Shown: piece by piece, positions 37,441 to 49,315 of the stretch
Position numbering within the stretch: position 1 is the stretch's first letter
How the letters are laid out: the number at the start of each line of letters is the position of its first letter
DNA from: Macrobrachium rosenbergii
Taxonomy: Eukaryota > Arthropoda > Malacostraca > Decapoda > Palaemonidae
Length of the DNA: 64,000 nucleotides
NCBI RefSeq assembly: GCF_040412425.1
Contig: NC_089744.1
Coordinates: 24,945,001 to 25,009,000 of the forward strand
Reading direction: 5' to 3'
Notes under the pieces: model-generated
Databases searched by the model: none
Told to the model about the DNA's origin: nothing
Seen by the model: only the letters and a program-made list of their open reading frames with translations
Translations under genes and position numbers: made by a program

Positions 37441-38299
37441 GAAACCTACTCGAAGATCTCCTATCAAAACCCCGGAACAGAGCGGTGGCGTTACAGCCCC
37501 CACCAAACTTCCCGCCAGGGCCCGACACCAGCGCCACCTACCTCATTCCGTGCTGGCATAACCCCAGACTTGGCATGTGCAAGAGAAGTACTAGGTTCAG
37601 GAGATGCGAATTTGACCGCGGGACCTTCCTCAGAAATAGATTTTCCTTTGTCAAAATCGCTTTTTCTGGAGTCAGTCGTGTCGGCGGTGAAATCGTGATG
37701 ATCATGCCAAGGCTGCAACTGCAGGAAAAGAAATGGGGGGAGTGTCTGAAGAAAGGCAAAAGTTTACCAAAATAATTTTAATTAAGCAATCCGTGGCAGA
37801 ATAACCAGACTAAGACATGCTAAATCTAAGGCACATCAAAAAACTTAATACTATGAAACGTGGGGAGGTCCCCGACACGACGGAGAAAGAATAACATTGC
37901 TAAAATTACTTAAGCAATTGAAACATGAAAAGCGCACAAAATAACTGCAAATATAACCTTAATATATACACGTAAACTTATTCTAACAACGTAGAGACAA
38001 AATCAATGAGCATTAACATATACATATATCACAAATTACGTGGAACCAAATAAAAACTGTCCCGTACCCCATAAGAAAAACTAATCATGGCATGTCAGAT
38101 TACACTTTTCCATCAACAGGTACAGAAACATCAATATGAGAGCCAGGCGGTAGTATAATCAGCCAGGAGAATAAGCAGAAAAAGTAAATGAGGCAGGCGG
38201 GCGGGAAAGGAAAGGACAAAGGATATGATTAATTAAGATGGGAGGTGACACTTCCCACAGCTGTAGTGAAAATTTCAGGGCTTCGAGCGATTTTAAATA

Positions 38300-39150
38300 G
38301 TAGGCGTTTAAACACTAGAAGGTGATTTAACCGTAAATTTAGATAACTCGAAAGTCCATATTATGAAAGTAATTAATGGAAGTAACGCTCAAATATCATG
38401 AACCTTGAGACTGAATCTGGGTTTGGCCTGTTTAATGAAATATAGAATTTGTTGTCTTATGGCATTTAGTGAAAGAGTACCACCTTTCTCCTGATAAAAG
38501 AGGACCCGACTTACTCTGTGGAGTTCTTAAAAGGTAGATTTAAGTGTATAAACTGGACATAAAGACTGGTCTTGAGGAAGGGCACCACCTTCCAAGGGGA
38601 CCACCTGTCTAACTGGTCTTAGTTCTTAGCTAAATCTAGGGTCAGGGGAAAGGAGGACCTCTCCAGAAGCGGGGAGAAGTTCACATAATTATCACCTCTA
38701 GTGAGAGCAGAGCAGCTCTGAGATTCCTAGCACCTGAAGCCAAGCCCCAATCAAAAATAAGGTCTTCCTCCCAACAGATCCTGATAGAGCAATAGAAAGT
38801 TATCCATCTCTGATGCTAACTTGGGGCATCATTGGCTGTAACAGACTGTGGGCGTATTGCAGGTCAGACAGGCTTGCATGCTCTGAGGATAGATGAAAAG
38901 TAAGAATCTGTAAGGTCGATTTTAAAGCCGTAAGGAAATGCTTTCTTTAATGCTGATTTGATTATTAGTAATAGTGGCGGAGCAAGGTGCTTTCTCAACA
39001 ATGATCTAAAGAGGAAACTCCTAAATTGGCTGTCATGATTTTGGCTTCCAGATGCTTTTAGGAAGGAGGCTAATTTTTGACTGCTGAGTCATGCTGTCTA
39101 ATAGTAGAATCTCACATCTGATTAAAAACAGGTGTTGACAGGGTCAATGT
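38300..39150 (-). pseudogene. Tyrosine-recombinase-like remnant of DIRS element
   Basis: Minus-strand translation pieces fit the family pattern. A KTLFLIGAWLQVLGISELLC segment (about 38,775-38,705) resembles the box with the first catalytic Arg (usually KTLFLLALASGRRISEL, with the Arg pair lost here). An FSLKVHDI-ALLP segment (about 38,430-38,370) resembles the second box (KAHDIRALA, with the Arg codon now a stop). An FTVKSPSSV segment lies further downstream. The spacing and order fit DIRS recombinases, which integrate circular DNA without target-site duplications. Many stops; not functional. The assignment rests on partial motif matches. Confidence 0.5.
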
Positions 39151-39179
39151 TAAGCTCCTTTTGGGCTACGAATTTTATA

Positions 39180-40960
39180 AAGTCCACGCCATTAGAATTC
39201 TGAATTCTTGAGGAAGCTGACACAGTCTTGGTTGTACTGTCACAGTCAGGATGGGCTTGGGAATCGAGACTCCCGTAATCAGTTCTGAAAGAGGAACCAA
39301 TTGCTCTTCAGCAATGGGGGCTACTAGGGCTATTGACCTTTGAATGTCCTGAGTTTGTGTAAAACTTTCCAGCAGTAAATTGTGGGGGAAAAGATAAATC
39401 TTCTCCCAATTGTTCCAATCTGTCATTTACGTCTATAGCATGCCTGAAGGTCAGGTTAGGGCCATAACGGGGAGCTTGAGGGTGCTCTCCGTTGCGAACA
39501 GATCACTTGGTGGAACCCGGCGGCAAATCCATTTGAAGATTCCACGTCCAGGACCCTCCCGTCTCCAGCGGGACAGTCCTGGACAAGTCGCCACCCGCGT
39601 TCCACCGCTGGGGTGGCTGACAGGTGCCATGATGCTTGTTCGCCAGGAGAAGATAACCATTGCTTGGTTTACTCGGCCTGATTCCGACCGCCCCTGTTGA
39701 TGCCAATGAACTACCACTGTTGCTCCAATACCAACCTGATATGAATCCGGTTGGGGCGGATTTTCTTCAGAGTTAGAAAGACCGCCACTTCCAGGGTATT
39801 TATATGGAACTGCTGAAACATTGTGGACCCGTTCCTTGTACTTTTTGTTTTAGTGAATATCCCCAGCAGCTTAGGGAGGCGTCTGTGTGTAGTGCAGGAG
39901 GAAATTGAAGCGAACTGTATTGGACAGGCCCTTGACCGGGCCCAGGACCGCAATCATCTTTAGATTTGAGGAATGGAGGGCCTTGTCTCTGAGCTTGACA
40001 TTGGCTCGACTCCGCCACACTCTGTTTATGTCTTTTAATTTCGCTTTTAATAGCAGGTCTGTCACTGAGGCAAACTGAAGAGATCAGGACCTTTCTTTGG
40101 GACGGCGGGATGCTGATGGATTTGGGAATCTCCTGGTAAAGAAGATGCTATCTCTTTCTCTTGGGAGGCGGAAGGGACAGCGTGTGAGATGACGGAATCA
40201 CTGGAGACCACTGAAAACGGAACTCCAGGAGTCGAGCCGGGACTTCTCTGTTCAGTTGAAAACCTAGCGACTCCAGGAAATTGACTATGGAGCGTAGCTT
40301 TCTGACACTCGGAACTGTTGGTGCCCAAATTATCCAATCGTCTAAATATGCCTTTAGGATATCCCTTGAGACGTTTGTTGTACTACCGTGTCCGCCAGCT
40401 TTGTGAATATCCCGCAGGCGCAATGTTCAGACCGAAGGGCATGACCCTGAAGGAGTAGGCTTGATTACGAGTCTGAAACCGGGGAACTGAGAAGAAGTTC
40501 AGCAACGGAACGTGATAATAAAGCGTCTGAGAAAGATCGATAGAAGGTGGTAGCGGCTCCTGTGATGAGTCGTGCCCAGGCTACCATAAGCATCACGAAA
40601 TTGTCGCATTTTATGTAGAATTTGATAGCGACAGATCAAGTCACTCTTTGCTGATCGGTCTTTGGGAACAGTGAATAACCTGCCTTAGGTGCCACTTACT
40701 TTCTTTATTGCTCGTTTGTTGAGCAATTCTGTCTGTAATCCTTTAGGATTGATGTGGGTCAGCTGGTAAAACCTGGTTAGAGGAGGAGAGGTTTTGATCC
40801 AGCTCCATCCCTGGTCCTTTGGACACAATGCTGTGTGCCCAAGGGCTGAAGGTCCATTGGTCCCTGGGCAAACAGGCGGCCATACCTGTGTTCTCTCAGT
40901 GGGAGGGCGGGTTGTCCCCTACGTCCAGGTCTTCCCAGCAGGGTGGTGTTGGGCTGTGAG
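39180..40960 (-). pseudogene. Reverse transcriptase/RNase H remnant of DIRS element
   Basis: Minus-strand order: NPKGLQTELLNKRAIKKV (about 40,760-40,705), a typical N-terminal RT segment; LFTVPKDRSAKSDLICRYQ (about 40,680-40,625); the catalytic YLDD in AYLDDWIIWAPTVPSVRKLR (YLDD at 40,348-40,337); and LGFQLNREVPARLLEF (about 40,270-40,220). The RNase H start TDASLSCWGYSLKQ has its Asp at about 39,883. RNVVADCLSR-like sequence lies near 39,600, then DLFATES (39,504-39,484) and DWNNWEKIYLFPHNLLL (about 39,420-39,370). YLDDW and the DLFAT...YLFP tail are typical of DIRS-group polyproteins. At least five frameshifts or stops. Confidence 0.8.
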
Positions 40961-41049
40961 GGCTTACCTCTCCCACTTGCAACCCTATTAAGGCCGTGAA
41001 AGTAATACGACCTTCGTATGTCAGATTTATGCGCCGAATGAGCCACATA

Positions 41050-42430
41050 GGAGGGTGCAGCTGGTTGGACCAAGCACATGCTGTTAGGTGAGCCTTAAAT
41101 GAAAGGCTGCTCTACTGCCGAGACGGGACGGCTTGGACTACCGCCTGATGGTAGGGCCTCTTATGCCTCCTGGAAAGCGTTTACCTCCTCTCGATTGGGG
41201 GCGGCGATTCTGGGGTCTGCAGCTTATAGGCGAAATGCCCCAGCGAGCGAAAGACTCTGGTTGGCCGATGTAGCCTCGGCCATAACATTCGTATTTTCTC
41301 TTCGGGGGAAGAGGTTAGGTCCCCAGATCGAGCTTTTCACGAGCTTATTGGGCTCGTGGCGGATAGTCGCGTGGCAGATGAACTTCCGACATTCCAGTCT
41401 GTATGATAAACTCAAATAAGTCAGACTGAGACCTGCCAACAAGGATTTAGCCAATACCTGGAAGAAAGGCTCGTCCGAAGGCAGGAGGCGGCAGTAACTT
41501 CAGTAAGGCATGCAGTTCAGGACGGGCTAACTTAGCGAGCATCAAGCTCCGCTTTCAAAGCTTCCGGCGGGAGCTGCTCACTGAACGCGTGGAGCGCAGA
41601 AGAGATCCCAGCTTCCCGACCGTGAAGTGGACAGAGACTAACCAGAACTCATTACTTCCTGGGAATACCAGGGAAGTGAGGTCTGTCTTAGCTGTAGTAG
41701 CAGTTACCATCAAAACGCGCTTTCGGGCCGTAGCCAGAGCGACTTTGTCCAAGCAGGGTGGGAAGGTTGTCTCCCAGGGCAAACATGAGTGAAGTTGCCC
41801 TTGAAAGGTCAACCGTGTTGTCTGCCACTCCGTCAGAGTGCGCAGAAGAGCCGACTGAGCTTGGTCCCTAGGGACGATGACAGTCTCCCTAGGAACCTTG
41901 TCTGACCGAATCCAAGCTTCCTCCGTAAGCCTCGAAGCCTGGGTAAGGGGCGGGAGATCGGGGAAGAACTCCGAATTCCTCAGCCGTCTCGTGCCGAACC
42001 ATCAGTGTCAGTTTGCCATCATGTTGGATGGCCCGGGTGCTAAAGCCAAGGGTTACCGACATCGAGCAGCGGAAGATCCGCGGTGTCGGGGATAACATAC
42101 TGTGGTTCGGCTGGGGGTGGGTGAGCCATTTCCCGCCAGTATGTTATCATGACTGGCGTAACACCGGAGATTTTGTTAAATCTCGAATCTGGGTCCTCCG
42201 TAAAACGCTTGTAAAGCTGATTGTAAAGGCCTCTGCGTCGAAAGCAGGTTGGCGAGAGGGCTTGGTTTGCAACCCTCACCTCGCGCCTTTGCTGGAGGAA
42301 CCAGACTTGCTCCCGAGAGCTGAGCCTGAAGCCTTAGCCTTGACGGGGAAGAGAGCGTGCCTTCTTGGAGGTGAGGACTTGTAGCCCTTCGCCTTCCATG
42401 AAGTCTTCAACTTCAACTTGGGGATAACGA
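41050..42430 (-). pseudogene. Gag-like remnant of DIRS element
   Basis: Fragments in three frames: RRGLYNQLYKRFTEDPDSRF (about 42,230-42,170), VTLGFSTRAIQHDGKLTL (about 42,060-42,005), LHSCLPWETTFPPCLDKVAL (about 41,790-41,730) and LSLTYLSLSYRLECRKFICH (about 41,430-41,370). Position upstream of the RT, and the length of about 450 codons, fit the gag-like first frame of DIRS elements. Assigned by position more than by sequence; no zinc knuckle was found. Confidence 0.55.
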
Positions 42431-44879
42431 TGAACTCCTATCACCCAAGGAGAAAGACTTCCACCGCCTGGTGAAAGAAATTGATGAAGCAGGGGAGTCA
42501 AATAAAGGGGCCCGCCCCAACAACCTCACTACCTCACACTTACCACCTGGTCCTGCTCGTTCATGGGTTCAGGTTGAGATCCATAAGCATTCCGTCCTCC
42601 GAGACACTCAGCGTAGGATATCATAAAGTGGCTGGGTCTCATCCCGGATTTGCTGGATGATAGGGGTGGCAAGGTCTTCAGGCACTGCGGCCGCCACCCG
42701 TGCGCCGGGGTAGAGCAAGTCCCTCAACCTGGCGTCGAGGACGTAGGGCTTCCCCGACGGAACGTTCCTACCAAACCCAGCCACCCAGGCCCGGAGGAAT
42801 TCAGGTGAACTTCTTGGAAGCCGTCCGCCTGTAAGAAAGCCAACAATTAGCTAAAGAGCGAAAACCATTCGGGAACCTCGCAAACAATATACATATAATA
42901 TGAGAGCATAAGGCAGGAGTAATGTAAAGACTGTTACTTACCGACTCATCCTGGACAGTTGTGCAGGCGAAGCAAACCTCACAACCATCAGGGTGCCAGA
43001 CCCAACCAGGTCATCCAGTGGACACTTTGTAGCGTGGGTCCGACAGGCTACGACAGGTTGTTGGAGGCGGTGCACGGCTCCTGGCAGACAGTCTGTAAGT
43101 AGAAAAGTACGCGAACCTCCCACCCTAAACAGAAGCTAAAGCCCAGCCAGGGCCGGGAAACTCAACTGCCCGGGTCTCCGGCGGAGAAGAACTCCTAATC
43201 ATAAACTGGGCCAATAGGCTCTAGAAATTACATAGGTGGAAGGTAAAAGGTTTTTCAGACCCCGGGTACTCCGAATGAAGAAAGAAGAGACAGGAACCAA
43301 CCTAAGGGCTGCCAGTAAAATAACTGGCCCAGGCCCGGGTATAGGACCGGACTCACTTATATAATATATAATGAATTAGAGAAAATATTCCTGTAGATAA
43401 AACAAGCTTATCTAAACAAAAACAAAATAATAGCAGTAACAGTGATGTTAAGAACTCAAGGCCCAGAAGGATCCGCTCTCTCCAAAATGAACAACCTTCA
43501 CGCCCTTACTTCCCACCGGAGAAACAAGACAGGTAAAATGCACAAATATGTTCATAACAGGCTGAAGCAATATGTTACCGTATCAGCGTAACCCGACGGG
43601 GAGACTAATGGATAGGGACTCGAACACGTTCGAGTAAACAAACCACCAACCCCAATACAGCGATGCTAGGGACGATATGGGAGGGAGCGAATCTCTCAAC
43701 CAATAGGAGAAGTCCTGAGCTCCCAGGCTTGCCATCTAGCGTCACCGCGCAGGTAGAGGCAAGGCTGGGGGAGAGGAGGAGGGGAGGAGGAGGAGGAGTG
43801 GGCTACCAGGAAGGAACAGGAGGCGGGGAGAAGCTCGCAGCTCAGCTGCACCATACCTCCCAGACGATGAACCCGGAAGGAGTAGAATGACCGGAAGCAA
43901 CACAACCCGAAGCCGACTTCTACCTAGAGCGAGGCTAATATGGACCTAACAATATAGGCTAGGAAAAAGGAGGGCGAAGGAGGAGGAAGCAACAGGGAGA
44001 GAAATTTTTGTGCTGAGAACCAGCCAGGATCGAGAATGAGCGGGCAAGGCGACTAGCCTGGAAACCTGGCAAGAACTCGATTCCCCTAAATGGAGGAAGA
44101 GGATTTGAGGGCTCCTCTGCCCACCGAAGAAAAACGATCCCGGAGAGCCGCAACAAAGAACTCCCTCAACTGAACTCCCACCCAGGGCAAGGGATGAAGC
44201 AGCCTACTCCACAAAATAACCATCACTTATAAAAACTAAATGTACTCAACAGAGAGCCTTAGCCTACCACAGAAATAGTTAGATCTGAGCTACCTGCCAA
44301 CACCCGAATGTAAACAACAAAATAATAAAAAATAAAACTAAAGAGGCACCATCTTCAAGCAAATTAATTAGCCTAGTAAGACCAAAAATAACAGGAACCC
44401 ATGGAGGGAACCTAGACAGACATCACTCTCATAAAGCCCGTAGGCCAATGAAATAATTCATAAGGGAGGCCACCGCAAGGAACCACCAGGAAGGGACCAG
44501 GGCAAAATTTGCTTTCTATAACGACGAGAACAACTCCAACTGAAAGAAGACAAGAGGAGTAAAGCCACGCGATCGTGTATAGCTGGCAGGGGGCGCCCGT
44601 GGCGGCATAATAAGATCTCAATATTTATGAAAATACGAGACCTTAACAGCCAAAGTCAGAACAAAACCCCACAAGAGAAGATGGTATAACGGAAATGGTA
44701 AAGCTGCTCGACGCCATCTCAGAAAGCAGAAAAATCCAAAATGAGCGAGCACACAAAAGAAACAGCGATTTCCGTGTAGAAAATGGAATGGTAAATTGGC
44801 GCTGGTGTTCGCCGTCCTAAGCGGGTGTTTGGTGTAGAGAATATAACGGCTCACGCTCTGTTCGGGGTTTGATGGAGGA
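42431..44879. other. Non-coding 5' region of DIRS-like element
   Basis: No recognisable coding in the 2.4 kb between the gag-like remnant and the terminal repeat. Contains a purine-rich block at 43,760-43,815. It could be a long leader or a nested insertion; no inserted element with ends was found. Confidence 0.5.
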
Positions 44880-45062
44880 AGATCTTTCAGTAAAGTTTAA
44901 AGTGGTATTCACTCACCCTCCTTATACCGACGTCTTCCTAGAAGACGCTCGACTGAGGTAATAACCCCAGCTTTCCTGAAAATCTTTTTCTCTGGTATAT
45001 CTAGCAAGAGTTATACCTAGAAATTCATTGCTGTAATGAATTTCTTGACTGACACAGGACTG
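44880..45062 (-). repeat. Right inverted terminal repeat of DIRS-like element
   Basis: The complement reads TCCTGTGTCAG, AAATTCATTACAGCAATGAA, TCTAGGTATAACTC, AGATATACCAGAGAAAAAGA, TTTCAGGAAAGCTGGGGTTA. It matches 37,283-37,440 inverted and carries an extra AATTCATTACAGCAATGAATT hairpin-forming element (shown in part). Confidence 0.8.
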
Positions 45063-45068
45063 GACTTT

Positions 45069-45069
<1 letters not shown>

Positions 45070-45131
<62 letters not shown>

Positions 45132-45196
45132 TATATATATTTAAATATATATATATAAATTTTATATATTTATTATATATATATATTATATATATA

Positions 45197-45272
<76 letters not shown>
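45070..45272. repeat. (AT)n microsatellite with AT-rich interior
   Basis: (AT)n 45,071-45,130, imperfect TA/TTTA blocks to about 45,200, and (AT)n to 45,272, directly next to the DIRS-like terminal repeat. Confidence 0.92.
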
Positions 45273-45276
<4 letters not shown>

Positions 45277-46004
45277 TGATGTGTTCCAAGTACCTGGTTA
45301 TTACACAACTGATCACATAATTCAAATTTTACCTCACTTCAACCAGTATTGACAGTTGGTGGTCATTCAGACTTTTGCCTATTATTTTGAGAAATCCTTG
45401 TAATTGATAATATATCTGCATTTTTCCGTGGTCTCTTATGCATGAAAATTCGAGTTTGATAATCCCAGCACCCGTTCGGTAACTTACGCCATGATGAGAG
45501 TCTAATCACAACCTTCAACAACCTACAGTGGAGCACACATATTTCCCCAGGTCACATCTCTGGGGCAACTACACCTGAGTATATGACTCCTGGGGTCATC
45601 AACGAGTTGCCAGACTTTCATTATATTTAAACAGAACTTGATCGTCATTGGTTATTAGGTATTAGTTTCAATTCGACAGCTGGTGAATATTTGTTTATTT
45701 GTCATAAATCTTGGTAAAATGTTTATCATCGATAAAGCGGAACAACATAAAGTAACTGAATCTCGCTTGAATGCCTTGAATTTTTCAGGGACCTGATTAA
45801 CTTCGTCTCGTTTTTACGAATAATTTTCATTGCTTGCCTGTTAGGTAAATGTGCCAATACCTGCCACGGACATTTTTCAATGCACTCGTCGGCTATCACG
45901 TACTTGGGAGCTCACCGATCTTTTCAGTCGGTCTCTGGCATCCAGTTGTGGCCTTTTCCCTTCGATGGCAGCTGCTGATGGCGGCTGAGAGTGTTCGTTG
46001 ATCT

Positions 46005-46256
46005 TTTTGATCACCTCTCTTTCAAATGTGCGAATTCCTCTTGCACTCGACCATCTTCATGCTTGTCGCCAAAACTTGCTCTTGTGTTTTGCTTGGTTGT
46101 CGATACGATAAATACAGCCATCATGACCAGGGCTCCTCTCTGCCTCACACCTTTTATTGATTCATGCATGGGTTTAAATAAATTCTGGTATGGTACTACA
46201 ACTCCAGAATCAATAGACAGTCCTAGAGCGATGAAGCAACCAAATAACGGGCGCAT
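46005..46256 (-). pseudogene. FLYWCH/MULE-like N-terminal remnant, left arm
   Basis: Minus strand encodes TKQNTRASFGDKHEDGRVQE and EFAHLKER, with NEHSQPPSAAAIEGK continuing past a shift (about 46,000-45,955). The EHSHPPSAAAIEVxKA pattern resembles the His-rich end of FLYWCH zinc fingers at the N-terminus of MULE-type transposases. This is the inverted duplicate of 46,470-46,850. Family assignment is tentative. Confidence 0.4.
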
Positions 46257-46469
46257 GGCGGCTTGTTTTTACAAATGATTTCTAAAAAAGAAGCGGTTGG
46301 TGGCGCGCCATAACTACTTCTTTGTGAAATCATTCTTGTATAAACAAGCGTTTGCCTTCCTAAATTATTTTGTTTGCTTCATCGTTCTTAGGATTGTCTG
46401 CTTTGATTCTGGAGCCAGAAAATATCACACGAGAATTCTATTTCTTTAAACCCATGGCTGAATCAATAA

Positions 46470-46850
46470 AAGGTGAAGCGGGAGAGGAGCCCTGTCATGA
46501 TTTGCGACGTATCGACAAATCAAGAAACACAAGAGCAAGTTAAGTCGGCGATGCCATGAAGATGGTCGCAAGGCACGTGAATTCGCACATTTGAAAGAGA
46601 GGTGATCAAAAGATCAACGAACACTCAGCCGCCATCAGCAGTTGCCATCGAAGTGGAAAAGGCCACAACTGATGCCAGAGACTTCGGACTGAAAGACTTG
46701 TGAGCCCCAAGTACGATGCAGCCGACGAGTGCATTGAAAATGTCTGGTGGCAGGTATGGTTATTGGTTACCAAACAGGCAAGCAATGCGAAAAATTATTC
46801 GTAGAAAACGAGATTTAGTTAATCAGGTCCTGAAAATTCAAGGTACATTA
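46470..46850 (+). pseudogene. FLYWCH/MULE-like N-terminal remnant, right arm
   Basis: Plus-strand pieces in shifting frames: CHEDGRKAREFAHLKER (about 46,555-46,605), NEHSQPPSAVAIEVEKATTD (about 46,620-46,680), and LPNRQAMRKIIRRKRDLVNQ (about 46,765-46,825). The last resembles the LPxRxxLxRTIxRxR segment that follows FLYWCH fingers in many MULE-like proteins. Broken by several frameshifts. It may once have been a transposase gene that the fold-back now duplicates. Confidence 0.4.
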
Positions 46851-47257
46851 AGAGATTCAGTTACCTCATGTTGTCCCGCTTATCTATGATAAACATTTTT
46901 ACTGAAGATTTACGACAAATAAACAAATATTTACTGAGCCGCCGAATTGAAACTAATACCCAATAATCCAATGACGATCAAGTCTCTGTTTAAATATAGA
47001 AAGTCCTGCAATCGTTGATGACCTCAGGAGTCATATACCTATTTAGGTTGCCCCAGATGTGACCTGGGGAAGTATGTGTGCTCCACTGTGTAGGTTGTTG
47101 AAGGTGAGATTAGACTCTCATCATGGCGTGAAGTTATTTAATAAAAGTAAATTATCAAACTCTGAATTTCATGCATAAGAGACCACGGGAAAAAATGCAA
47201 GATATAATATCAATTACAAGGATTTCAAAAATATAGGCACTGTCCTGAATGACCACC

Positions 47258-47562
47258 AACTGTCAATACTAGAATCTCTTTTTATTAAACAACTAGTTCC
47301 CCAATTAAAGATCTCAGTCCACGTCAACACTCTATACCTCTCGTGAGTTCCGTTGGAACCAAAACGGACCTGAATGTCACTCAGCTTTTTGCCTTCAGCA
47401 CTATTTGGTATTCATTGTTTCCATTTTCTGTTATGTTTTCTTTTATACTTTTATGTAAAATTTCTTTTTCTCGTTTTAAAATCTGAGTCTATCTTTAATT
47501 CTGTTGTCTTTTTAATTTATAGCTTTGAAAATGGGACACATGATCCTGAAACGTCAGCATAA
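47258..47562 (+). pseudogene. Penelope-like element C-terminus and 3' tail
   Basis: The frame from 47,262 reads SILESLFIKQLVPQLKISVH then VNTLYLS and a stop near 47,342. This resembles the ILESLxIKxLxPxLN end of the GIY-YIG endonuclease domain in Penelope-like retroelements. About 200 bases later, AAAATGGGACACATGATCC then TGAAACGTCAGCATAATAAA looks like the 3' end of such an element. No RT is visible because the sequence to the left is the fold-back. Confidence 0.4.
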
Positions 47563-47616
47563 TAAAGTAAATTGAAAAGGAAATACAAGGAATTCTCCTT
47601 CTCCCCTAACTCGATG

Positions 47617-47617
47617 T

Positions 47618-47648
<31 letters not shown>

Positions 47649-47671
47649 TATATATATATACATATATACAG

Positions 47672-47751
<80 letters not shown>

Positions 47752-47829
47752 TATATATATATGTATATATAATACATATATATTTATATGAATATATAAT
47801 ACATATATATATATGTATATATATACATA

Positions 47830-47901
<72 letters not shown>

Positions 47902-47902
47902 A
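47617..47902. repeat. (AT)n microsatellite cluster
   Basis: (AT)n tracts at about 47,620-47,642, 47,676-47,745 and 47,832-47,902 with TATACAGTATATA-type links. Confidence 0.93.
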
Positions 47903-49315
47903 TTCCATGAACATTGACCTCTTATGTGCAGTGTCTCGAAACGTAATCAGGGCATGGATCGATATTTCTTCGGGTGATCAGAAATCTGATTACCATGTGA
48001 CAAGGTGTGCCGTCCGTTGACCTGTATTGCATTGTGGGCAGTAAAGTCTTCCATTGTTGACGTCACAGAACTTCCCCAGGCATAGTATAGGTACACTGTG
48101 TAAGTATGTAACGCGTTAGTTGGTCACGATGAGTTTTACTGGAAACAAAATCGTGTAAAACCTTTCACTTGGCTCCGACTTTTAGTACAGCTCACTTGAG
48201 AGGTACAACTTATTTTTTTGAAGTTGATTCCATGGTTTCTGAAGTAAGTATAAAAAATATGTATTTTATGTTTTTTATTAGCACGTTTAATTTCTCATGA
48301 ATCTTGTCTGTTTATTGATGTGGGGTAATTTTCCTTCGCAGTGGCGAGTCTGTGGAACTTATGTCTGTGAAACACATGATATAATGCCCTGGGTAATGGA
48401 CCTAAAGGAAGAAAGTGGTAGACATGTCATTCAAACAACTAAAGACTGTTTTTAACTGGGTGTGGACTGACTCATGAAGGGCAAGACACAATCAAGGAAG
48501 AATTCCACGGCTAGGGATCCCTTGGTAAACGGAGAGATTTACGAATTAAAGGCCAGTAAGGACACAGTAAAATATCTATAGGACACTGGAATTTACATAA
48601 CACTGCCCTAACAAGGCAAGGTTGATATGGAAATACTGGCACTAAAAAATGAAATAGGAAGTATAGTGGAAGAATTAAAACAATGTGACTGAGTGAAAGA
48701 ACCTTTGCAACAGACCACTTTACCCTATAGAAGAGGTGGTTTCAGCGTGGGTAATGGCGGTAGAGGAGGGCTAAAGGCTTCACTGGTAAGAATAATACGT
48801 GCCCCCTACAAGATAGGACCATGTGGGAGAGGCATGGTGCTCTGAAGGAGGCGGGGAATGCAAAGGGTGGATGTGACTGGCTTGTGTCCAGATGGCCCTC
48901 ACTTCTCGTTCATTCTGGTCATATATTTAAGACCTTGCGGGTCAGGGTTATGATATTTTCCCTCATGCAGATGGTGTTAGTGTTGTCCCTCTATGCATAT
49001 GCATCATTTGAATCGTGGGTCGCCTCATCCCAATCCAGGTGTTCCCATGGACGCACCTCTCTTTAATCAGTTTATTCTGCCTCACCAGAAATTAATCTCT
49101 CTCGGCCTCGTGTTCTGAAAACAAAGGGCTTCCCAGAGTCACACGTTCTAAGAGAGAAAGTAGGACAGATATACAGAGTGCAATTAATGTATTTTAGGAG
49201 GGGCCAATATTCCTTTAACCTTTCCTTGTCAGGCGGTGCTAAGCAATGCAGTGTATTTTTATTTCTCAGCTTTAAATTAAGCATTTAGTAGCTGGGATGC
49301 TTGGAAGATGGAGCT
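47903..49315. other. No recognised gene
   Basis: A degraded frame on the plus strand around 48,470-48,820 reads YELKASKDTVKYL, DTGIYITLP, GKVDMEILALKNEIGSIVEE and PYRRGGFSVGNGGRGGLKAS, in one frame apart from two stops. It may be a TE gag-like or host-gene remnant, but I do not recognise it. A near-palindromic GACGTCA (48,059) is a CRE-like site of unknown meaning. The 81-codon frame at 48,821-49,066 has no domain. Confidence 0.4.
48470..48830 (+). pseudogene. Unrecognised degraded coding-like stretch
   Basis: A continuous reading frame interrupted by two or three stops encodes a plausible charged segment (DMEILALKNEIGSIVEELKQ, predicted helical) followed by a Gly/Arg-rich run (RRGGFSVGNGGRGGLK). 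A helical segment next to an RGG-like run is the kind of layout seen in nucleic-acid-binding gag proteins. That is inference only. It lies about 0.5 kb upstream of the LTR-like direct repeat. Confidence 0.3.

Larger units (their letters stand above)
37283..45062 (-). mobile_element. DIRS-like tyrosine-recombinase retrotransposon (decayed)
   Basis: The element runs right to left. The ends are inverted repeats of about 160-180 bases: GAGCTTTCAGGAAAGCTGGG at 37,351 against CCCAGCTTTCCTGAAAATCT at 44,965, and TCTAGGTATAAC near 37,326 against GTTATACCTAGAAATTC at 45,010. Inverted ends with reverse transcriptase and a tyrosine recombinase instead of an integrase are the hallmark of DIRS elements. 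Coding order on the minus strand is gag-like (42.4 to 41.1 kb), RT/RNase H (40.96 to 39.2 kb), recombinase-like (39.15 to 38.3 kb). Every frame is broken. At 7.8 kb it is longer than usual for the family, mainly from 2.4 kb of non-coding DNA beside the 5' end (42.45-44.88 kb). That stretch includes a G/A-rich run at 43,760-43,815. 37.44-38.3 kb has no recognisable coding. Confidence 0.75.
45342..47271. repeat. Fold-back palindrome 3 (arms ~0.96 kb)
   Basis: Arms 45,342-46,300 and 46,310-47,271 are inverted copies of nearly equal length, turning at GGCGCGCC (46,302-46,309), itself a perfect palindrome. Anchors: AGTATTGACAGTTGGTGGTC (45,342) with GACCACCAACTGTCAATACT (about 47,252); ACTCTCATCATGGCG near 47,115 with CGCCATGATGAGAGT (45,488); TTTCAAATGTGCGAATTCC (46,019) with GAATTCGCACATTTGAAA (46,579). 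Identity looks about 85% by eye. Left and right arm both retain homologous broken coding. Confidence 0.9.

Noticed and set aside
48055..48070. CRE-like TGACGTCA site as a promoter element
   Set aside because: A single short motif without a gene or TATA box nearby; expected by chance in 64 kb.
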